Source: Thermoanaerobaculaceae bacterium (GTDB lineage: Bacteria; Acidobacteriota; Thermoanaerobaculia; Thermoanaerobaculales; Thermoanaerobaculaceae). Taken from it: 13,681 nucleotides of DNA. Of this stretch, positions 10,918-13,681 are shown piece after piece (the first letter of the stretch is position 1; each line of letters starts with the position of its first letter). A program made the position numbers and the translations under genes. The stretch spans positions 1 through 13,681 of the forward strand of contig JALHTD010000326.1 in NCBI GenBank assembly GCA_022865555.1, read 5' to 3'. The notes under the pieces are model-generated. The model saw only the letters and a list, made by a program, of their open reading frames with translations, did no database searches and was not told the DNA's origin.

Positions 10918-10946
10918 AGTCTAGGCCCCGGTTCGCGTTTTGACAA
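10918..10946 (-). promoter_or_regulatory. Sigma-70 type promoter of the PFOR operon
   Basis: On the minus strand a -35 TTGTCA (10946-10941, 5 of 6) and a -10 TAGACT (10923-10918, 4 of 6) are separated by exactly 17 bp. The predicted start near 10911 gives a leader of about 90 nt before the ATG at 10820. Confidence 0.6.
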
Positions 10947-10962
10947 GCCCGCCGAGGGGCGT

Positions 10963-11052
10963 GAGTGAAGAGTTCAGGGTGGAGAGTGAAAAGTGAAAAT
11001 TGAAAAGTGAAAAGTAGAAAGCGCCTCTCCTGATCGTCAACTCTTAACTCTT
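10963..11052. repeat. 7-bp-period tandem repeat array downstream of tRNA-Glu
   Basis: Eight successive heptamers run from 10963 to 11018: gagtgaa, gagttca, gggtgga, gagtgaa, aagtgaa, aattgaa, aagtgaa, aagtaga (consensus RAGTGAA). After a 20-bp break, two copies of aactctt follow (11039-11052). Their reverse complement, aagagtt, is also present in the left arm at 10968-10974, so the array has an inverted component. It fills most of the spacer between the PFOR promoter and the tRNA-Glu 3' end. It is strikingly A-rich for this genome. Confidence 0.65.
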
Positions 11053-11077
11053 AGCTGGGAGCGTGGGTAGGCGGCGG

Positions 11078-11152
11078 TGGCGGCCCTGACGGGAGTCGAA
11101 CCCGTGCTGCTGGCTTGAAAGACCAGTGTCCTGACCGTTAGACGACAGGGCC
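11078..11152 (-). tRNA. tRNA-Glu (anticodon TTC), CCA encoded
   Basis: The full cloverleaf is visible on the minus strand. The acceptor arms GGCCCTG (11152-11146) and CAGGGCC (11088-11082) pair perfectly. The discriminator is G and the CCA is genomically encoded (11080-11078). The anticodon stem CTGGT/GCCAG holds loop CTTTCAA, with anticodon TTC at 11119-11117. The T-arm is ACGGG-TTCGACT-CCCGT. It has an AGCGTA/TACGCT -10-like hexamer at 11168-11173 but no recognisable -35, so its promoter is uncertain. Confidence 0.95.
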
Positions 11153-11193
11153 GTCTCGTGCGCGCAGAGCGTAACACACGCCTGGGTGCGAGG

Positions 11194-11243
11194 TGGTGGG
11201 GCCTGTGGGGATCGACCCCACGACCTTGGGGTTGAAAGCGCGA
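11194..11243 (-). pseudogene. 3' fragment of a tRNA gene (tRNA-Lys-like), with CCA
   Basis: On the minus strand this holds an anticodon loop (CTTTCAA), variable loop, T-arm (GTGGG-GTCGATC-CCCAC), acceptor 3' strand AGGCCCC, discriminator A and CCA. There is no D-arm or 5' acceptor strand: searching upstream finds no partner for AGGCCCC. Aligned without gaps, 11197-11239 matches tRNA-Lys 12336-12378 at 38 of 43 positions, and 33 of 36 over the inner part. The anticodon position reads TTC instead of TTT, and the T-loop starts G instead of T. The fragment lies 41 bp upstream of tRNA-Glu on the same strand. It looks like a tRNA 3' end left by integration or a partial deletion. Confidence 0.7.
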
Positions 11244-11254
11244 CGGTGTACGTT

Positions 11255-11274
11255 CTTCGGCCTTCTCGCCGAAG
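11255..11274. terminator. Small hairpin downstream of the Sel1 gene
   Basis: CTTCGGC (11255-11261) and GCCGAAG (11268-11274) form a perfect 7-bp stem over a 6-nt loop, 63 bp beyond the Sel1 gene stop on the minus strand. No U-tract follows, so a terminator role is only suggested by position. Confidence 0.3.
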
Positions 11275-11336
11275 TTCAACTCATTGCACGCCTCAATGCA
11301 GTCCAAGCATAGGGCTGAGACAGCGCCCGGTGCGCG

Positions 11337-12089
11337 TCAGGGTTTTGGGACTCCGGAGGTCTGGTCTCCGGTCAGTCGGCGGAGGTTGGCCTGCGCCTTC
11401 GCGTTCCCCTGTTCGGCAGCCATGCGGTACCAGCGCACGGCCTCGGCCTTGTCTTGCGAGACGCCTTCGCCGTTCTCGTACAGGAGCCCGAGAGCGAACT
11501 GCGCTTCCGCGAGTCCTAGGTTGGCGGCCCTGCGGTACCAGCGCGCGGCTTTGGCCTTGTCCTGGGACACGCCTTCGCCTTTGAAGTACAGGGACCCGAG
11601 GTTGAACTGCGCTCTGGCGTTCCCACGTTCGGCGGCCTCGCTGTACCAGCGCGCGGCCTCCGCCTTGTCCCGCACATCGCCTTCGCCGGTGTCGTACATG
11701 ACACCGAGGTTGAACTGCGCCTCCACGAGTCCTTGTTCGGCAGCCTTGCGGTACCAGAGCACGGCCTCGCTCTTATCCTGCGGCACGCCTCTGCCGGTGG
11801 AGTACATGTTGCCGAGGGTGAACTGTGCTCTCGCGTCCCCCTGGTCAGCGGCCTTTTGGTACCAGCGCGCGGCCTCGGCATCGTCTTGCGGCACGCCTTC
11901 GCCGTTTGAATACATGTCGCCGAGCATGAGCTGCGCCTTCGCTTCCCCTTTCTCGGCCAGCTTGATGAAGGCCTGGGCTGCAATAAAGATCTTGCCCTGC
12001 TGGTACGCAGCGACTGCCTCGTCATATGTCTGCGCGGGGAGTGTGGCAGCGAAAATGAGCAAGACGACGGCCAGCGCAATCCGCTTCAT
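11337..12089 (-). CDS. Secreted Sel1-like repeat (SLR) protein
   Basis: A 250-residue protein with an N-terminal signal peptide (MKRIALAVVLLIFAATLPA, cleavage near residue 19) and an almost wholly repetitive mature part. A half-repeat (about 23-50) precedes five contiguous 36-residue Sel1 repeats at 51-86, 87-122, 123-158, 159-194 and 195-230. Each has the pattern AQxxLGxMYxxGxGVxQDxxEAxxWYxKAAxxG. Sel1 repeats form alpha/alpha superhelices that mediate protein-protein contacts; the partner is unknown, and no catalytic domain is present. The repeats are also conspicuous at DNA level with a 108-bp period, suggesting unit duplication. ATG 12089 has AAAGGGG 4 nt upstream. It sits alone between tRNA-Lys and the tRNA fragment, consistent with a passenger gene brought in at a tRNA site. 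Confidence 0.9.
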   Translation of the reverse strand: MKRIALAVVLLIFAATLPAQTYDEAVAAYQQGKIFIAAQAFIKLAEKGEAKAQLMLGDMYSNGEGVPQDDAEAARWYQKAADQGDARAQFTLGNMYSTGRGVPQDKSEAVLWYRKAAEQGLVEAQFNLGVMYDTGEGDVRDKAEAARWYSEAAERGNARAQFNLGSLYFKGEGVSQDKAKAARWYRRAANLGLAEAQFALGLLYENGEGVSQDKAEAVRWYRMAAEQGNAKAQANLRRLTGDQTSGVPKP

Positions 12090-12307
12090 TTGACCCCCTT
12101 TGAGGAAAGCATAACCCTAGATCGTCACGGGCGCCCGGTACCCGATGGAGCCGCAGGTGACCAGGGGCTTCACTGTGGATACCAGATCCGGCGAATCTGC
12201 CGGTTCGGCGCCCGCCTCTCGCGTCAGGATAGCTCAGGGTCGGAGATCGCCGTCGGCCCGCACTCTCTCATGGGGTACAAGGCCGTTTTGTGGGTTTCCT
12301 GAAAGTG

Positions 12308-12322
12308 GCTTATTTCATAAGC
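12308..12322. other. AT-rich hairpin 3' of tRNA-Lys
   Basis: GCTTAT-TTC-ATAAGC forms a 6-bp stem, 14 bp past the tRNA-Lys 3' end in an unusually AT-rich stretch (12301-12335). It could aid processing or termination of the tRNA transcript, but it is weak and lacks a U-tract. I see no gene in the rest of the 246-bp spacer 12090-12335; its open frames are tRNA read-through artefacts. Confidence 0.25.
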
Positions 12323-12335
12323 GTTTGATTCTATT

Positions 12336-12408
12336 TGGGCCGTGTGGGGATCGAACCCACGACCTTCGGGTTAAAAGCCCGCTGCTCTGCCAGCTGAGCT
12401 AACGGCCC
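12336..12408 (-). tRNA. tRNA-Lys (anticodon TTT), CCA not encoded
   Basis: Full cloverleaf on the minus strand: acceptor GGGCCGT (12408-12402) with ACGGCCC (12343-12337), discriminator A, then AAT rather than CCA. The D-arm is GCTC-AGCTGGCA-GAGC. The anticodon arm GCGGG/CCCGA has loop CTTTTAA (anticodon TTT at 12375-12373); the outermost 27-43 pair is G-A, not paired. The T-arm is GTGGG-TTCGATC-CCCAC. CCA must be added after transcription, unlike the neighbouring tRNA-Glu. Confidence 0.95.
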
Positions 12409-12414
12409 GGCTGG

Positions 12415-12443
12415 AGGGTACCGGCAGGGCCAGGCGTCGTCAA
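12415..12443 (-). promoter_or_regulatory. Promoter of tRNA-Lys
   Basis: On the minus strand TTGACG (-35, 12443-12438, 5 of 6) and TACCCT (-10, 12420-12415, 3 of 6) are spaced by exactly 17 bp. The first base of the tRNA is 7 nt after the -10, so transcription would start at or very near the mature 5' end. Confidence 0.55.
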
Positions 12444-12468
12444 GGCAGTTCCCAGGCTGGAAAAAAAC

Positions 12469-12580
12469 GTACTGCAGATCCTCCTGATGTAGGCCGGGCA
12501 AGGGGAAGCGAGCACCCCCGTTGGTGTGGGGCTGGCGCCCTCGCCCGCCCTGCCAGTACTGGAAGACAAGGAGGATGTAG
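12469..12580. repeat. Imperfect direct repeat in the tRNA-Lys / lipoprotein spacer
   Basis: Two 24-25 bp stretches (12469-12492 and 12556-12580) share GTACTG, AGA and GATGTAG in the same order, while the middle is inverted (ATCCTCC in the first, GGAGGAT in the second). The spacer also contains an A7 tract at 12461-12467. No convincing gene is present between 12444 and 12660. Confidence 0.3.
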
Positions 12581-12660
12581 TGCGCGGCCGAGGGCGGCCC
12601 CGCCGCGGGGAACAGGGCGGTGGTTGGGGCGCGCAGCCTGCGTCTGTCTGCTCTGCTTTG

Positions 12661-12689
12661 TTGCCGGAGGCGTAGGGGGATGGCATCAT
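12661..12689 (+). promoter_or_regulatory. Possible promoter of the lipoprotein gene
   Basis: TTGCCG (12661-12666) and CATCAT (12684-12689), each 4 of 6 to consensus, are spaced by 17 bp. The predicted start would be within a few bases of the ATG at 12699. That would fit a leaderless or very short-leader transcript, since no ribosome-binding site precedes that ATG. Weak. Confidence 0.25.
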
Positions 12690-12698
12690 CGTTGATAG

Positions 12699-13340
12699 AT
12701 GCGCCAACGAGCATTCCTCCCACGTGCCACCGCGTGCGTTGCCGTTGCGCTGCTATTGGTCTCAGTCGGCTGCGGCCCGCGTCCGATCGCCGAAGACACC
12801 TCGCCGATCGACGTCTCGCAGCCCCCGGAGCAGACCGCCGTCGACAACGCCGATCCGATTCGACTCGAGGCCGACGGCTACGAGTTCGTGATCACGCCTC
12901 TCGCGCACTACGTGCTCAGGGGCGTCGTGGTGTCGAGCGAGAGCTACCGCACGAGCTGGAACTCGAACCTCTCGCCGTGCGACGTGGCGGTGGCGTGGGG
13001 TGAGCTTGCAGCCGACGATGCCTGGCAGAAGCTTGCCTGGTCGCAGAGCGACCGCTGGTACGACTGGCACGGTCAGCAGCCCTTCACCAACGAGGAAGTG
13101 GTGAGGTGCTCCTCCAACACCCATGTTGTTCCCGCGTCGTCCGACCTCGCGAGTGCCGCCAGGTCGCTGACCCCAGGCGACATCGCCGAGCTCGGCGGCG
13201 AGCTCGTGAGGATCGACGGCCGCAAGGGACAGGGCAAGGTGTGGTGGAAGTCGTCCCTGTCCCGCACCGACACCGGTGACGGCTCGTGCGAGCTGCTCTA
13301 CCTGCGGCGGCTCAGGGTCAACGGCAAAGTGTACGAGTAG
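12699..13340 (+). CDS. Putative lipoprotein of an uncharacterised conserved family
   Basis: A 213-residue protein. The N-terminus is a lipoprotein-like leader: basic MRQRAFLPR, hydrophobic ACVAVALLLV, then SVGC with C25 as the expected lipidated Cys. The lipobox lacks Leu at -3, so cleavage by signal peptidase II is likely rather than certain. The body has features I recall from an uncharacterised, mostly deltaproteobacterial/environmental family. These are YEFVITPLAHYVLRGVVVSSESYR, then SPCDVAVAWGEL, a Trp/Tyr-rich patch (SDRWYDWHG), SSNTHVVPAS, PGDIAELGGELV and the closing SSLSRTDTGDGSCELLYL. No enzyme motif is visible, and no function is known to me. The repeated turn to GGELVRI resembles a small beta-rich domain. 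It has a weak ribosome-binding site and possibly a leaderless promoter. It is convergent with purA; the spacer is a heptamer repeat. Confidence 0.75.
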   Translation: MRQRAFLPRATACVAVALLLVSVGCGPRPIAEDTSPIDVSQPPEQTAVDNADPIRLEADGYEFVITPLAHYVLRGVVVSSESYRTSWNSNLSPCDVAVAWGELAADDAWQKLAWSQSDRWYDWHGQQPFTNEEVVRCSSNTHVVPASSDLASAARSLTPGDIAELGGELVRIDGRKGQGKVWWKSSLSRTDTGDGSCELLYLRRLRVNGKVYE

Positions 13341-13347
13341 CAACGGC

Positions 13348-13382
13348 AGGCAAGAGGCAAGAGGCAAGAGGCAAGAGGCTAA
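13348..13382. repeat. Perfect heptamer tandem repeat filling the lipoprotein-purA spacer
   Basis: Four exact copies of aggcaag (13348-13375) followed by the variant aggctaa (13376-13382). The last unit contains the purA stop codon (13379-13381 on the minus strand). The spacer from stop to stop is only 38 bp and the array occupies nearly all of it. Confidence 0.85.
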
Positions 13383-13681
13383 GGGTTGACGGCCCAGCGG
13401 GTGAGCGGCGCGAGCCTGCGGATGATCGTCTCCTCGCGGCGGGGCCCGGTGGAGACGAGCACCGAGGGCACCCCCAGCAGCTCCTCCAGCCGCGCGACGT
13501 AGCGCCGGGCCAGCCGCGGCAGCTTCCCGAACGTGGTGATCGCCGAGGAGTTCGTCTTCCACCCCTTCATCGTCTCGTACACCGGCACTGCGCCGGCGAG
13601 CTCGTCCACGTCGTCGGGGAGTTCCTCGCGGGCGGCGTCGCCGATCCGGTAGCCGGTGGCAATCCGGATCTCGTCGAGCTC
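13379..13681 (-). CDS. purA: Adenylosuccinate synthetase, C-terminal part (5' end outside window)
   Basis: GTP-dependent conversion of IMP and aspartate to adenylosuccinate, the first committed step to AMP, in the cytoplasm. The frame is open to the right edge (ELDEIRIATGYRIGD...), so the GTG at 13609 is internal, not a start. The visible 100 residues match the PurA C-terminus: an aspartate-rich LPDDVDEL, PVYETMKGWK, then ARRYVARLEELLGVPSVLVSTGPRREETI. VSTGPxRxxTI is the usual final motif; here it is followed by a 12-residue tail (RRLAPLTRWAVN and P). The GTP-binding and catalytic residues lie outside the window. The stop codon is embedded in the heptamer repeat. Confidence 0.93.
   Translation of the reverse strand, partial: ELDEIRIATGYRIGDAAREELPDDVDELAGAVPVYETMKGWKTNSSAITTFGKLPRLARRYVARLEELLGVPSVLVSTGPRREETIIRRLAPLTRWAVNP

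Larger units (their letters stand above)
11197..12378. other. Segment bracketed by tRNA 3'-end direct repeats (possible decayed integrated element)
   Basis: The direct repeats 11197-11239 and 12336-12378 are 1,139 bp apart in the same orientation. The intact tRNA-Lys is at one end and a bare 3' fragment at the other. Between them are only the Sel1-repeat gene and about 350 bp of non-coding DNA. No integrase, excisionase or phage gene is present, so if this was an element only a remnant or passenger survives. The alternative is an old tRNA gene duplication followed by loss of the 5' half. Confidence 0.35.

Noticed and set aside
10963..11052. The heptamer array considered as a CRISPR array
   Set aside because: The units are contiguous 7-mers with no 30-bp unique spacers and no cas genes nearby.
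11300..11335. A CTGAGA motif suggesting a TPP riboswitch
   Set aside because: The rest of the THI-box (the ACCTGAT arm) is missing and it lies at the 3' end of the Sel1 gene, not upstream of a thiamine gene.
11284..12093. A 269-codon plus-strand frame with a repetitive product opposite the Sel1 gene
   Set aside because: Its repeats are the complement of the 108-bp Sel1 units. The minus-strand frame has the signal peptide, ribosome-binding site and recognisable domain.
12145..12402. An 85-codon plus-strand frame ending in CGDRTHDLRVKSPLLCQLS
   Set aside because: A classic tRNA antisense translation product, not a gene.
12331..12723. A 130-codon minus-strand frame through tRNA-Lys
   Set aside because: The C-terminus (PLAQLAEQRAFNPKVVGSIP) is the familiar artefact of translating a tRNA gene. 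The rest has no motif and its start lies inside the lipoprotein gene on the other strand.

Overview
The window is 13.7 kb of GC-rich bacterial chromosome carrying ordinary metabolic genes plus two tRNA genes. A very strong GC bias keeps long shadow frames open opposite most genes. The combination of pyruvate:ferredoxin oxidoreductase (PFOR), archaeal-type phosphoglycerate mutase (ApgM), rhodanese-less ThiI and an M14 peptidase suggests an anaerobic or facultatively anaerobic, high-GC, non-enteric bacterium. An Acidobacteriota (Thermoanaerobaculia-like) or deltaproteobacterial-type lineage is my best guess. That assignment is inference from gene content only.

Layout, left to right: (1) 2-1225 (+), the C-terminal part of an M14-type zinc carboxypeptidase that runs off the left edge; (2) 1250-2482 (+), apgM, a glycolytic phosphoglycerate mutase; (3) 2574-4046 (-), a cation diffusion facilitator with three tandem cytoplasmic domains instead of one; (4) 4190-4717 (+), an exported PrxQ/Bcp-type peroxiredoxin; (5) 4833-6020 (-), thiI; (6) 6194-10820 (-), a two-gene operon of nifJ-type PFOR followed by a dihydroorotate-dehydrogenase-like flavoprotein, closed by a UUCG-loop terminator; (7) 11078-12408 (-), tRNA-Glu, a 3' tRNA fragment, a Sel1-repeat gene and tRNA-Lys; (8) 12699-13340 (+), a putative lipoprotein of an uncharacterised family; (9) 13379-13681 (-), the C-terminus of purA, running off the right edge.

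The PFOR operon is the metabolic centre: it links pyruvate oxidation to ferredoxin reduction. Its promoter has a good -35/-10 pair, and a near-palindrome matching the Rex (NADH-sensing) operator consensus sits over the expected transcription start. apgM supplies the upstream glycolytic step. thiI is a tRNA modification enzyme, and the peroxiredoxin is an envelope peroxide scavenger.

Two non-coding patterns stand out. First, three intergenic spacers are filled with unrelated tandem repeats that all have a 7-bp period, and a fourth holds an 8-bp-period repeat. Three of these four spacers lie between convergent genes, and two arrays run into the neighbouring stop codon. Second, a 3' tRNA fragment about 88% identical to the tRNA-Lys 3' portion lies 1,139 bp away in direct orientation, with the Sel1 gene between the two copies. 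That is the geometry left by tRNA-targeted integration. No complete, clearly new multi-gene system was recognised.
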